From the NCBI RefSeq assembly GCF_001660485.1, contig NZ_CP013979.1:2604001-2668000 (forward strand): DNA of 64,000 nt, read 5' to 3'. Shown piece after piece: positions 8,222 through 18,300 of the stretch; the stretch's first letter is position 1, and each line of letters starts with the position of its first letter. The notes under the pieces are model-generated. The model did no database searches. It was given only the letters and a program-made list of their open reading frames with translations, and was not told the DNA's origin. The position numbers were made by a program, and so were the translations under genes. This DNA is from Agromyces aureus. Lineage in GTDB: Bacteria; Actinomycetota; Actinomycetes; Actinomycetales; Microbacteriaceae.

Positions 8222-9661
8222 TCAGCGGGCCGAGAGCTCCTCGGCCACGAGGAAGGCCAGCTCGAGCGACTGCATGTGGTTCAGTCGCGGGTCGCAGAGC
8301 GACTCGTACCGGGTCGCGAGCGAGGCCTCGTCGAGGTGCTCGGAGCCTCCGAGGCATTCCGTGACGTCGTCGCCCGTGAGCTCGACGTGGATGCCGCCCG
8401 GGAACGTGCCCGCTGCGCGGTGCGCCTCGAAGAAGCCCTTGACCTCGTCGACCACATCGTCGAAGCGACGTGTCTTGTAGCCGTTCGGCGTGGTGATGCC
8501 GTTGCCGTGCATCGGGTCGGTGACCCAGAGCGGCGTGGCGTCGCTGGCCTTGACGGCCTCGAGCAGGGGCGGCAGCCCGTCGCGGATCTTCGATGCGCCC
8601 ATCCGGGTGATGAAGGTGAGCCGGCCGGGCTCGCGGTTCGGGTCGAGCTTGTCGATGAGCTCCAGCATGGTCTCGGGCGACGTGGTCGGGCCGAGCTTCA
8701 CGCCGATCGGGTTGCGCACCCGCGACAGGAAGTCGACGTGCGCGCCATCGAGCTCGCGCGTGCGCTCGCCGATCCAGATGAAGTGCGCCGACGTGTCGTA
8801 CGGCGTGCCCGTGCGGGAGTCGATGCGCGTCATCGGGCGCTCGTAGTCCATCAGCAGGCCCTCGTGGCCCGTGTAGAACTCGGTGTGCTTCAGCGCCTCG
8901 AAGTCGGCACCGCAGGCGTCCATGAACCGGACGGCACGATCGATGTCGCGCGCCATGGTCTCGTAGCGGGCGTTCGCGGGGTTCGCGGCGAAGCCCTGGT
9001 TCCACGAGTGCACCTGCCGCAGGTCGGCGAACCCGCCCTGCGTGAATGCCCGGATGAGGTTCAGCGTCGACGCGGCCATGTGGTAGCCGCGCACGAGCCG
9101 CGCCGGGTCGGCGTTGCGCGACTCGGGCGTGAAGTCGTAGCCGTTCACGATGTCGCCGCGGTAGGCGGGCAGCGTGACGTCGCCGCGGGTCTCGGTGTCG
9201 CTCGAGCGGGGCTTGGCGAACTGCCCGGCCATGCGGCCCATCTTCACGACGGGCATCGAGGCGCCGTACGTGAGCACGACGGCCATCTGCAGCACGGTCT
9301 TGACCCGGTTGCGGATCTGGTCGGCCGTGGCGCCCGCGAAGGTCTCGGCGCAGTCGCCGCCCTGCAGCAGGAAGGCCTCGCCGCGCGACGCGGCGGCGAG
9401 CCGGTCGCGCAGGTTGTCGACCTCGCCCGCGAACACCAGGGGCGGCAGCGTGGCCAGCTCGGCGGATGCCGCGGCCGCCGCTGCGGCGTCGGGCCACTGC
9501 GGCTGCTGCTTGATCGGCAGGGTGCGCCAATAGTCGAGGCCGTCGATCACGGAAGGATCTGCATTGACGACGGGCTCGACGAGCTGTACCACGGATATGT
9601 CCTGAGGGGTTTCGGGGCGCGGGGCGCCGGTGACTTGAGATCGGGGGCGCGAGCGCGCCAC
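8222..9661 (-). CDS. aroG: 3-deoxy-7-phosphoheptulonate synthase, class II
   Basis: Class II (plant/mycobacterial-type) DAHP synthase of 479 residues. It condenses phosphoenolpyruvate with erythrose 4-phosphate, the first step of aromatic amino acid synthesis. Diagnostic segments include AFLLQGGDCAETFAG, KMGRMAGQFAKPRS, GDIVNGYDFTPESR, YETMARDIDRAVRFM and WVTDPMHGNG, covering PEP- and metal-binding residues of the family. The chosen GTG at 9661 gives an N-terminus slightly longer than usual; an internal GTG about 23 codons later is an alternative. Its position next to pknL and a PlsC gene matches the mycobacterial Rv2176-Rv2178c-Rv2182c region. Confidence 0.95.
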   Translation of the reverse strand: MARSRPRSQVTGAPRPETPQDISVVQLVEPVVNADPSVIDGLDYWRTLPIKQQPQWPDAAAAAAASAELATLPPLVFAGEVDNLRDRLAAASRGEAFLLQGGDCAETFAGATADQIRNRVKTVLQMAVVLTYGASMPVVKMGRMAGQFAKPRSSDTETRGDVTLPAYRGDIVNGYDFTPESRNADPARLVRGYHMAASTLNLIRAFTQGGFADLRQVHSWNQGFAANPANARYETMARDIDRAVRFMDACGADFEALKHTEFYTGHEGLLMDYERPMTRIDSRTGTPYDTSAHFIWIGERTRELDGAHVDFLSRVRNPIGVKLGPTTSPETMLELIDKLDPNREPGRLTFITRMGASKIRDGLPPLLEAVKASDATPLWVTDPMHGNGITTPNGYKTRRFDDVVDEVKGFFEAHRAAGTFPGGIHVELTGDDVTECLGGSEHLDEASLATRYESLCDPRLNHMQSLELAFLVAEELSAR

Positions 9662-9672
9662 ACCTTTCGAGA

Positions 9673-10362
9673 CTACCCCGATTGCGCGGCGCGTTGCTCC
9701 CGCACGGAACTCGCGTAGACGTCGACGTAGTCCTGCCCGCTCAGGGCGCGGAGCGAGTGCACGAGTTCGTCGGTGACCGACCTCAGGACGAAGCGATCGC
9801 CCTCGAGGCCCTCGAAGCGCGTGAAGTCGATCGGCTCGCCGATGATGATGCCGATGCGGCGGACCTTCGGAAGGCGGGTGCCAATGGGCATGACCTTCTC
9901 GGTGTCGATCATCGCCACCGGGACGACCGGCACGCCCGCCTCGAGCACCATGCGCGCGACACCGGTGCGGCCGCGGTACAGGCGGGCGTCGGGGCTGCGC
10001 GTGCCCTCGGGATAGATGCCGAGGATGCCGCCGCCGCCCAACACGCGGAGTCCGGTGGCGAGCGAGGCCTCGGACGCCTTGCCGCCCGACCGGTCGATCG
10101 GGAGCTGTCCGGCGGCCTGGAAGAACATCTTCGTCGCCCAGCCCTTGAGCCCCTTGCCCGTGAAGTACTCGCTCTTGGCGAGGAACACGACCGGACGATC
10201 GACGATGAGCGGCAGGAAGATCGAGTCGATGAAGGAGAGGTGGTTGCTGGCGAGCACCACGGCCCCCTGCTTCGGGATGTTCTCGAGGCCGACGACCCAG
10301 GGCCGGAAGATCGCGAGGAGGATCGGTCCGACCACGATGTGCTTCATGATCCAGTAGAACAC
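9673..10362 (-). CDS. plsC: 1-acyl-sn-glycerol-3-phosphate acyltransferase family protein
   Basis: PlsC-family acyltransferase of 229 residues, expected to acylate lysophosphatidic acid or a related lysolipid at the membrane. Motif I is NHLSFID (the H-x4-D catalytic pair) and motif III is YPEGTRS; QAAGQLPIDRSGG lies between them. The hydrophobic N-terminus (MKHIVVGPILLAIFRPW) probably associates with the membrane. The GTG at 10362 is chosen because GGAAGGAGCG lies at 10371-10380; an internal ATG at 10347 has no ribosome-binding site. It may be cotranscribed with the ROK kinase gene upstream. Confidence 0.9.
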   Translation of the reverse strand: MFYWIMKHIVVGPILLAIFRPWVVGLENIPKQGAVVLASNHLSFIDSIFLPLIVDRPVVFLAKSEYFTGKGLKGWATKMFFQAAGQLPIDRSGGKASEASLATGLRVLGGGGILGIYPEGTRSPDARLYRGRTGVARMVLEAGVPVVPVAMIDTEKVMPIGTRLPKVRRIGIIIGEPIDFTRFEGLEGDRFVLRSVTDELVHSLRALSGQDYVDVYASSVREQRAAQSG

Positions 10363-10412
10363 CGCGCTGTCGCTCCTTCCGCTCGCCGGGTCAACCCTAT
10401 CGCCGGAGCGCG

Positions 10413-11366
10413 TCAGGCGTGCTCGGCCGCCCAGACGCGCGCGAGATCCGCGGCGCCGACCACGCCCGCGTCGTTGACGAGCTCGGCGATGACGAAGTCC
10501 GGCTCGGGGTGGTACCCGCGGGCGGGAAGGTGCTCGAGGTACGCCTCGCGGATCGGGCCGAGGAGCAGCTCGCCCGCCGCGGCGACGCCGCCGCCGAAGA
10601 CGAAGCGCTGCGGGTCGAGCACGGCCGAGATCGACGCCGAGGCCTCGCCGAGCCAATGCCCGAGCTGTCGGAGCGCGGCGATCGCGCCCGGGTCCTCGGC
10701 TTCGATCATCTTGCCGACGATGCCGCCGTCGAGTGCACCGCTCGCCTCGCGGGCGCGAGCCAGCTGCAGGCCGATGCCACCGGCATCCGCGATCTCGTTG
10801 GCCATGCGCAGCAGTGCGCGACCCGAGCCGTACATCTCGATGCAGCCGCGCTGGCCGCAGCCGCACGGAAGGCCGCCCGGCACGACCCTGAGGTGGCCGA
10901 GCTCGGCTCCGGCGCCGAACCCGCCGCGGAACAGCCGATCGCCGGCGACGATCGCGCCGCCGACGCCCGTGCCGATCGTGAGCATGACCATGTCGCTCAC
11001 CATGCGGCCCGCGCCGAACCTGAACTCGGCCCAGCCGGCGGCATTCGCGTCGTTGTCGACCACCACGGTCGCGCCCACGCGGGCCTCGAGCTTGGCGCGG
11101 AACGGCTCGTTGCGCCAGTCGATGTTCGGCGCGTAGTAGACGGTCGACTGCGCGGCGTCGATGAACCCCGCAGCCGCCACGCCGACGACCACGTCGTCGG
11201 CCGCACCGTCGGAGAGCGTGCGGATCATCTCGACGACCGCGTCTTCGAGCAACTGCGAATCGCCGGCTGGCGTAGGAACACGTTCGCTGCGGACGATGCC
11301 TCCGGCCTCGTCGACGACCGCTCCCGCGATCTTGGTTCCGCCGATGTCGATGCCGATCGCGTGCAC
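10413..11366 (-). CDS. ROK-family glucokinase
   Basis: Sugar kinase of 317 residues. It opens with GIDIGGTKIAGAVVDEAG (ATP phosphate-binding loop), has the active-site region VVVDNDANAAGWAEF, and the ROK zinc-binding pattern CGCGQRGCIEMYGSG. Family members of this length in Actinobacteria are mostly ATP- or polyphosphate-dependent glucokinases that phosphorylate intracellular glucose; the substrate is inferred from the family. The start is the GTG at 11366, which directly precedes the domain and has AAAGG upstream, although the frame is open a little further. Confidence 0.9.
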   Translation of the reverse strand: MHAIGIDIGGTKIAGAVVDEAGGIVRSERVPTPAGDSQLLEDAVVEMIRTLSDGAADDVVVGVAAAGFIDAAQSTVYYAPNIDWRNEPFRAKLEARVGATVVVDNDANAAGWAEFRFGAGRMVSDMVMLTIGTGVGGAIVAGDRLFRGGFGAGAELGHLRVVPGGLPCGCGQRGCIEMYGSGRALLRMANEIADAGGIGLQLARAREASGALDGGIVGKMIEAEDPGAIAALRQLGHWLGEASASISAVLDPQRFVFGGGVAAAGELLLGPIREAYLEHLPARGYHPEPDFVIAELVNDAGVVGAADLARVWAAEHA

Positions 11367-11520
11367 GGTGGATCGCCTTTCCGTTGGGCTGCCGTGGGAG
11401 GGTTGCGCGCCGCCCGGGCACTGGGATCCGAGGGCAACCACTAGAGTGTAATGGACCGGGACGTCTCCCCTACAGCGGCCCGGGAGCCCCCCGTTCGACC
11501 CCGGTGCCGAAGGAGCTACC

Positions 11521-13356
11521 GTGATTCAGTTCGAAACCCCCGCTGTCGTCCCCGCCGATCCCGAAGCGAACACGACGGACCTGCTGGTCCAGCGTGTCGC
11601 GGCGACTCCAGACTCCGTCCTCTTCTCGCTGCCGACCGCCGACGGCGGCTGGTCGCCCGTGACGACCCGCGAGTTCTACGACCAGGTCATCGCCCTCGCC
11701 AAGGGGTTCGTCGCCGCCGGCATCCAGCCGGGCGACAAGGTCGGCCTCATGAGCAAGGTGCGCTACGAGTGGACCCTCATCGATTTCGCGATGTGGTTCG
11801 CCGGCGGCATCCTCGTGCCCGTCTACGAGACGAACTCCCCCGCGCAGGTGCGGTGGAGCCTCAGCGACTCGGGCGCGATCGCCGCGATCCTCGAGACCGC
11901 CGACCACTTCACGCGCTTCGACGAGGTGCACCCCGACCTCCCCGAGATCCGCAGCACGTGGCAGATCGACCTCGGAGACCTCGACAAGCTCGTCGCCGCA
12001 GGTGTCGACGTGCCCGATGAGGAGATCGAGCGTCGCCGCAACCTCGCCGTCGGCTCCGACATCGCGACCCTCATCTACACGTCGGGTTCGACCGGCAAGC
12101 CGAAGGGCTGCGTGCTCACGCACTCGAACTTCGTCGAGCTCTCCCGCAACGCGGGCGTGGCGCTCTCCGACGTCGTGGCCGACCCGAACGGGGCTTCGAC
12201 CCTGCTGTTCATCACGACCGCGCACGTGTTCGCCCGCTTCATCGCGGTGCTGAGCGTGCACGCGGGCGTGCGCGTCGGGCACCAGGCCGACACCAAGCAG
12301 CTGCTTCCCTCGCTCGCGAGCTTCAAGCCGACGTTCCTCCTCGCGGTGCCCCGCGTCTTCGAGAAGGTCTACAACGTCTCGGAGCAGAAGGCCGAGGCCG
12401 GCGGCAAGGGCAAGATCTTCCGTGCCGCAGCCGAGACCGCGGTCGCCTACTCGAGCGCGAAGGAGGCCGGCGACCGCATCCCGCTCGGCATGAAGCTGAA
12501 GTTCAAGCTCTTCGACACGCTCGTCTACTCGAAGCTCCGCGCGGCCATGGGCGGCAACGTCAAGTACGCCGTCTCCGGTTCGGCACCGCTCGGCCCGCGC
12601 CTCGGACACTTCTACCACTCGCTCGGCATCACGATCCTCGAGGGCTACGGCCTCACCGAGAGCACCGCGCCCGCGACCGTGAACCTCACGACCCGCTCGA
12701 AGATCGGCACCGTCGGACCCGCACTTCCCGGCGTCGCGGTGCGTCTCGCCGATGACGGCGAGATCCAGATCAAGGGCATCGACATCTTCAAGGAGTACTG
12801 GAACAACCCCGAGGCGACCGCTGAGGCGTTCGACGGCGAGTGGTTCAAGACCGGCGACCTCGGTTCGTTCGACGACGAGGGCTTCCTCACCATCACGGGC
12901 CGCAAGAAGGAGATCATCGTCACCGCCGGTGGCAAGAACGTCTCCCCCGCAATGCTCGAGGACCCGATCCGGGCCAACCCGCTCGTCGGGCAGGTCGTCG
13001 TCGTCGGCGATCAGAAGCCGTTCATCTCGGCCCTGATCACGCTCGACGCCGAGATGCTCCCGGTGTGGCTGAACAACAACGGCGAAGACGCGACCATGAC
13101 GGTCGAGGAGGCCGCTCTGAACCCGGCCGTGCTCGCCGAGGTGCAGCGCGCGATCGACACCGCGAACGACCACGTGTCGCGCGCCGAGTCGATCCGCAAG
13201 TTCGCGATCCTCCCGGGCGAGCTCACCGAGGCGAGCGGTCACCTCACGCCGAAGCTCAGCATCAAGCGCAACGTGATCCTGCAGGACTTCGCGCCGCAGA
13301 TCGAGGGCATGTACGCCGGCGCCCCCGCGACCGAGGGGCACTCGATCATCCGCTGA
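11521..13356 (+). CDS. Long-chain fatty acid-CoA ligase (FadD15-type)
   Basis: AMP-forming acyl-CoA synthetase of 611 residues. The P-loop-like AMP motif IYTSGSTGKPKGCVLTH lies near residues 185-201, followed by YAVSGSAPLGPRLGHFYHSL, EGYGLTEST, the ATP/hinge motif WFKTGDLGSFDDEGFLTITG and the C-terminal RKKEIIVTAGGKNVSP. It activates long-chain fatty acids for lipid synthesis or degradation. The GTG at 11521 has AAGGAG at 11508-11513. It is transcribed alone and ends at a strong hairpin shared with def. Confidence 0.93.
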   Translation: MIQFETPAVVPADPEANTTDLLVQRVAATPDSVLFSLPTADGGWSPVTTREFYDQVIALAKGFVAAGIQPGDKVGLMSKVRYEWTLIDFAMWFAGGILVPVYETNSPAQVRWSLSDSGAIAAILETADHFTRFDEVHPDLPEIRSTWQIDLGDLDKLVAAGVDVPDEEIERRRNLAVGSDIATLIYTSGSTGKPKGCVLTHSNFVELSRNAGVALSDVVADPNGASTLLFITTAHVFARFIAVLSVHAGVRVGHQADTKQLLPSLASFKPTFLLAVPRVFEKVYNVSEQKAEAGGKGKIFRAAAETAVAYSSAKEAGDRIPLGMKLKFKLFDTLVYSKLRAAMGGNVKYAVSGSAPLGPRLGHFYHSLGITILEGYGLTESTAPATVNLTTRSKIGTVGPALPGVAVRLADDGEIQIKGIDIFKEYWNNPEATAEAFDGEWFKTGDLGSFDDEGFLTITGRKKEIIVTAGGKNVSPAMLEDPIRANPLVGQVVVVGDQKPFISALITLDAEMLPVWLNNNGEDATMTVEEAALNPAVLAEVQRAIDTANDHVSRAESIRKFAILPGELTEASGHLTPKLSIKRNVILQDFAPQIEGMYAGAPATEGHSIIR

Positions 13357-13372
13357 CGATCGAGCCGACGTC

Positions 13373-13406
13373 GAAGGGCCCCGCGGAGACATCCGCGGGG
13401 CCCTTC
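13373..13406. terminator. Bidirectional terminator between fadD15-type gene and def
   Basis: A 15-bp perfect stem (13373-13387 with 13392-13406, core GGGCCCCGCGGA / TCCGCGGGGCCC) closes a GACA loop 16 bases after the acyl-CoA ligase stop and 37 bases from the def stop on the opposite strand. Confidence 0.85.
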
Positions 13407-13443
13407 GTCGTTCGCGCTGCGGCCGAACCGAACGCGGTGCGGG

Positions 13444-13935
13444 TCAGAACCAGTCCGACTCGCGCACCGCGCGCATCGCGGCACGACGTTCGTCCTTCTC
13501 GAGCCGGTCGAGGTAGACGAGCCCGTCGAGGTGATCGCACTCGTGCTGCAACGCCTGCGCCATGAGGCCGGTGCCCGAGAGCTCGATCTCATTGCCGTCG
13601 AGGTCGATGCCGCGCACCCGGGCGAACGGGTAGCGCGGGGTCTTCTGCCAGAGACCCGGCACCGAGAGGCATCCCTCGTCGATGAGTTCGAGGTCGCCGG
13701 ATGTCTCGACGACGACGGGATTGATGATGTACCCGACGTCGCCGTCGACGTTGTAGCTGAACACCCGCAGGTTGACCCCGATCTGCGACGCGGCGACGCC
13801 GGCTCGGCCGGGCACCCGCACGCTGTCGATCAGGTCGGTCACGAGCGAGCGCACGCGATCATCGACCTGTTCGACGGGGGCTGACACGGTCTTCAGTACT
13901 GGGTCGCCGAACAGGCGAATGGGTCGTTCCGGCAA
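13444..13935 (-). CDS. def: Peptide deformylase
   Basis: Peptide deformylase of 163 residues, which removes the formyl group from the initiator Met of nascent proteins. All three motifs are present: GVAASQIG (motif 1, GxGxAAxQxG type), EGCLSVP (motif 2, with the metal-binding Cys) and QHECDHLDG (motif 3, HExxH). The best start is a TTG at 13935, preceded by ACGGAGCGGC and only 12 bases after the upstream ParA-like stop. This gives [16 protein letters not shown], the usual beginning of the domain. Confidence 0.93.
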   Translation of the reverse strand: MPERPIRLFGDPVLKTVSAPVEQVDDRVRSLVTDLIDSVRVPGRAGVAASQIGVNLRVFSYNVDGDVGYIINPVVVETSGDLELIDEGCLSVPGLWQKTPRYPFARVRGIDLDGNEIELSGTGLMAQALQHECDHLDGLVYLDRLEKDERRAAMRAVRESDWF

Positions 13936-13946
13936 AGCCGCTCCGT

Positions 13947-15335
13947 TCAATGGCCGCCGCGGTCGACGGGCAGCCCCTCCACGACGAGCGCGGCGAGCTC
14001 GCGTGCGGCGTGGCGCGTGACGGGACGGAGTTCGTCCCAGTGCACCACGGATCCGGCGGCCAGTTGGGGGTCGTACGGGATGCGCACGATCTCGCGGACC
14101 CTCGACTGGAAGTGGGCTTCGATCTCGTCGACCTTGACCAGGTGCGTGCCCTGCGTCGCGAGGTTGATCGCGACGATGGCGTTGCGCACGAGTTCGCCGA
14201 AGCCGTTCGCCTCGAGCCACGTGAGGGTCTCGGAGGCGAGTCGGGCCTCGTCGACGCTGCCGCCCGAGACGATCACGATCGAATCGGCTCGCTGCAGGGT
14301 CGCGCGCATGACGGAGTGGACGATGCCGGTGCCGCAGTCGGTGAGCACGAGCGAGTAGTAACGGGCTGCCAGCCCGGCGACGACGTTGTAGTCGTCGTCG
14401 TTGAACGCTTCGGACAGCGTCGGGTCGGTGTCGGAGGCGAGGATGTCGAGGCGGGTCTCGTCGCGCGAGACGAACGCCGAGAAATCGGTGTACCCGCCGA
14501 TGGAGGACGCGCGCGTGACGACGTCGCGCACGGTCTCGCGGGTCTGGCGGTCGACCCGCTCCGCCAGTGTGCCGCGGTCGGGGTTCGCGTCGATCGCGAT
14601 GATGCGGTCGTCGCGCGCGTCGGCGAGGGCCATGCCGAGCAGGGTCGTGATCGTGGTCTTGCCGACCCCGCCCTTGCGGGTCAGCACCGGCACGAAACGT
14701 GCACCGCCGTCGAAGCGGCGCTGGATGCGGGCGCTCAGTTCTTTGTAGGCGCGGGCCTTGGCCGAGTCGCCCAGGTTGACCAGGTGCAGCGACGCCTCGT
14801 AGACGAACCGGTTGAAGCCGCCGTGCGGCGCCGGTCGCGTCGTGCGGTTGAGGTCGATGAGCCGGTCGGCGGTGAGGGATTCGGACGTCTCGGGAACCTC
14901 GGCGGGCGTCGCGGCATCCGTCGGCACGTCGACGATCGCCACGTGGCTGCCGGTGTCGGTGCTGACCCGCTCACGCCGGAGCCTCGAGGCGTCGGCCGCG
15001 AGCAGCGCGCCGTACGGCGACGGATCGGCGTGGGCTCCGGATCGGGCGGACGCGCCCGCGAGAGCCGGAGTGATGACCTCGACCGACGTGGTGGTCGGAC
15101 CCGCGACGAGCCCACCGGGATCGACCGCGACGTCGTCGATGGCCACGGCCACCTCGTCGTCGGGCATGACGGGTCTCGGCGACGGCGGAAGGTCGACGCG
15201 GATGTTCAGGCTGTCGGGAATCGTCGCCGCCGAGTGCGCCCCGTTCGACGCGTCTTGCGCGGACCGATCGATCGCCGCAGTGCGGCCACCCGAGCGCCTG
15301 GACGCCGAGTGATCGTCTCCCCTGTTGTCTGCCAC
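13947..15335 (-). CDS. MinD/ParA-like ATPase with long disordered N-terminus
   Basis: Protein of 462 residues. The first 170 or so are Ala/Pro/Asp-rich and probably disordered. The C-terminal half is a deviant-Walker ATPase with [15 protein letters not shown] (signature Lys plus P-loop, near residue 222), [17 protein letters not shown] (switch I) and [18 protein letters not shown] (switch II). This architecture resembles actinobacterial MinD-like proteins such as those linked to type VII secretion, but no ESX gene is in the window. It ends 12 bases before def. The role (positioning, secretion or polarity) cannot be told from sequence. Confidence 0.82.
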   Translation of the reverse strand: MADNRGDDHSASRRSGGRTAAIDRSAQDASNGAHSAATIPDSLNIRVDLPPSPRPVMPDDEVAVAIDDVAVDPGGLVAGPTTTSVEVITPALAGASARSGAHADPSPYGALLAADASRLRRERVSTDTGSHVAIVDVPTDAATPAEVPETSESLTADRLIDLNRTTRPAPHGGFNRFVYEASLHLVNLGDSAKARAYKELSARIQRRFDGGARFVPVLTRKGGVGKTTITTLLGMALADARDDRIIAIDANPDRGTLAERVDRQTRETVRDVVTRASSIGGYTDFSAFVSRDETRLDILASDTDPTLSEAFNDDDYNVVAGLAARYYSLVLTDCGTGIVHSVMRATLQRADSIVIVSGGSVDEARLASETLTWLEANGFGELVRNAIVAINLATQGTHLVKVDEIEAHFQSRVREIVRIPYDPQLAAGSVVHWDELRPVTRHAARELAALVVEGLPVDRGGH

Positions 15336-15392
15336 CGATAACCCCTCCTCAGTGCGAACGTGAGCCCACGTTACCGAGAGCTCACGCTCAGC

Positions 15393-18300
15393 CTACAGCG
15401 GACGAACGACGACGAGGAGGTCGCCGGCCTCGACCTGCTGCGTCTTCGGGATGGCGACGCGCTCGAGCACACCGGCGACCGGCGACGTGATCGCCGCCTC
15501 CATCTTCATCGCCTCGATCGACGCGACGCTCTGACCGACGGCGATCTCGGCGCCCGGCTCGACCTGCAGGGTGACCACGCCGGAGAACGGCGCTGCGATG
15601 TGGCCCGGCTGCGTGGCATCCGCCTTCTCGGCCGCGCGCGAGTCGACCTCGATGCTGCGGTCGCGCACGAACACCGGCCTCAGTTGACCGTTCAGGATGG
15701 TCATGACCGTGCGCATGCCCTTGTCGTCGGCCTCGCCGATGGCCTCGAGCCCGGCGTACAGCCGCACGCCGCGGTCGATCTCGACCACGTGCTCCGAACC
15801 CTGTCGGAGTCCGTAGAGGTAGTCGATGGTGTCGACGACCGAGAGGTCGCCGAAGAGCTCGCGGATCTGCTCGAACTGTCGGGTCGGCGCCGGGAAGAGC
15901 AGGTTGTTGAGCATCGCACGACGCGTCGTGCTGTCGCCCTCGAGTGCGGCGATCTGCTCGGCGGTCAGCTCGGTGACGCCGGTGCGCACGTCGCGGCCGG
16001 CCAGCACCTTGGTGCGGAACGGCTCGGGCCAGCCGCCGGGCAGGTCGCCGAGCTCGCCCGCCATGAAGCCGATGACCGAGTCGGGAACGTCGTACTTCTC
16101 GGGGTTCGCCTCGAAGTCGGCCGGATCGGCGCGCACCGCGGCCAGGTGCAGCGCGAGGTCGCCGACGACCTTGGACGACGGCGTCACCTTCGGCACGCGA
16201 CCGAGGATCTTGTCGGCCGCGGCGTACATGTCCTCGATGAGCTCGAAGTCGTCGGCGAGGCCGAGTGCGATGGCCTGCTGGCGCAGGTTCGAAAGCTGGC
16301 CGCCCGGGATCTCGTGGTGGTACACGCGGCCCGTGGGGCCGGGCAGCCCCGACTCGAACGGCTTGTAGACGCGACGCACGGCCTCCCAGTACGGCTCGAG
16401 GTCGGAGACGGCCTGCAGCGAGATGCCGGTGTCGCGATCGGTGTGCGCGAGGGCCGCGACGAGCGACGATGCCGACGGCTGGCTCGTGGTGCCGGCCATG
16501 GGCGCGCTCGCGACGTCGACCGCGTCGACGCCGGCGCGGCTCGCGGCGAGCAGCGTCGCGAGCTGGCCGCCCGCGGTGTCGTGCGTGTGCAGGTGCACGG
16601 GCAGGTCGAAGCGCTCGCGGAGCGCCGACACGAGCTTCTCGGCAGCAGCCGGGCGCAGGAGGCCCGCCATGTCCTTGATGGCGAGGATGTGCGCACCCGC
16701 GGCGACGATCTCGTCGGCGAGGCCCAGGTAGTAGTCGAGCGTGTACAGGTCTTCTGCCGGGTCGAGCAGGTCGCCCGTGTAGCAGAGGGCCACCTCGGCG
16801 ACCGCGGTGCCGGTCGCGAGCACCGACTCGATCGCCGGGCGCATCTGGTCGACGTCGTTCAGCGCGTCGAAGATACGGAAGATGTCGACGCCCGTCGCGG
16901 CGGCCTCGCGCACGAACGCGTCGGTCACCTCGGTGGGGTACGGCGTGTAGCCGACCGTGTTGCGACCGCGGAGCAGCATCTGGATGTTGATGTTCGGCAG
17001 CGCTTCACGGAGCGCTGCGAGCCGCTCCCAGGGGTCTTCGCCGAGGAACCGCAGCGCGACATCGTAGGTCGCGCCGCCCCAGGCCTCGACCGAGAGGAGC
17101 TGCGGGGTCATGCGCGCGACATACGGTGCGACGGCGACGAGGTCTTTCGTGCGAACCCGGGTCGCCAGCAGCGACTGGTGCGCGTCGCGGAAGGTCGTGT
17201 CGGTGACGGCGAGCGGGGTCTGCGCGCGGAGCGCGGCCGCGAACGCCGTCGGGCCGAGCTCGAGCAGCTGCTGGCGCGAGCCGGCGGGTGCGGGCGCCGC
17301 GAGGTCGATCGGGGGCAGCTTCTCGACCGGGCTGACGGTGGTGGGCGCCTGCCCGTTCGGCTGGTTCACCGTGACGTCGGCGAGCCAGTTCAGGATCTTC
17401 GTGCCGCGGTCCTTCGACACGCGACCGCGGAGCAGCTGCGGGCGTTCGTCGATGAACGATGTGCTGAGGTCGCCCGCGATGAACGCCGGGTCGTCGAGCA
17501 CGGCCTGCAGGAACGAGATGTTCGTCGACACGCCGCGGATGCGGAACTCCGCGAGGGCGCGTCGGGAGCGTGCGACCGCCGACGGGTAGTCACGGGCGCG
17601 GCAGGTCAGCTTCGCGAGCATCGAGTCGAAGTGCGGGCTGATCTGGGCACCGGGATTCACGGTTCCACCGTCGAGGCGGATGCCGGCACCGCCGGGCGAA
17701 CGATAGGTCGTGATCTTGCCGGTGTCGGGGCGGAATCCCGCGGTCGGATCCTCGGTCGTGATGCGGGTCTGCAACGCAGCACCGCGGAGCTTGATGTCGC
17801 CCTGCTCGAGCCCGAGCTCCACGAGCGTCTCGCCCGCCGCGATGCGGATCTGGGAGACCACGAGGTCGACATCGGTGACCTCTTCGGTGACCGTGTGCTC
17901 GACCTGGATGCGCGGGTTCATCTCGATGAACACGTGCTCGCCGGCACGCTCGCCCGCGGTGTCGAGTAGGAACTCGACCGTGCCGGCGTTCACGTAGCCG
18001 ATCGACTTCGCGAACGCGATCGCGTCGCGGTAGAGCGCCTGGCGGACGTCGTCGGAGAGGTTCGGCGCCGGCGCGATCTCGATGACCTTCTGGTGACGCC
18101 GTTGCACGGAGCAGTCGCGTTCGAACAGGTGAACCGTCTCACCCGTGGCATCCGCGAGGATCTGGACCTCGATGTGACGGGGACGCAGCACGGCCTGCTC
18201 GAGGAACATCGTCGGGTCGCCGAAGGCGCTGTCGGCCTCGCGCATGGCCTCCTCGAGGGAGGAGCGCAGGTCGTCTTTGGAATTCACGCGGCGCATGCCG

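Noticed and set aside
15360..17969. Long open frame on the plus strand opposite pyruvate carboxylase
   Set aside because: Antisense frames stay open because of high GC at third positions. The translation is Arg/Asp/Val-rich with no family similarity, and pyc on the other strand is certain.
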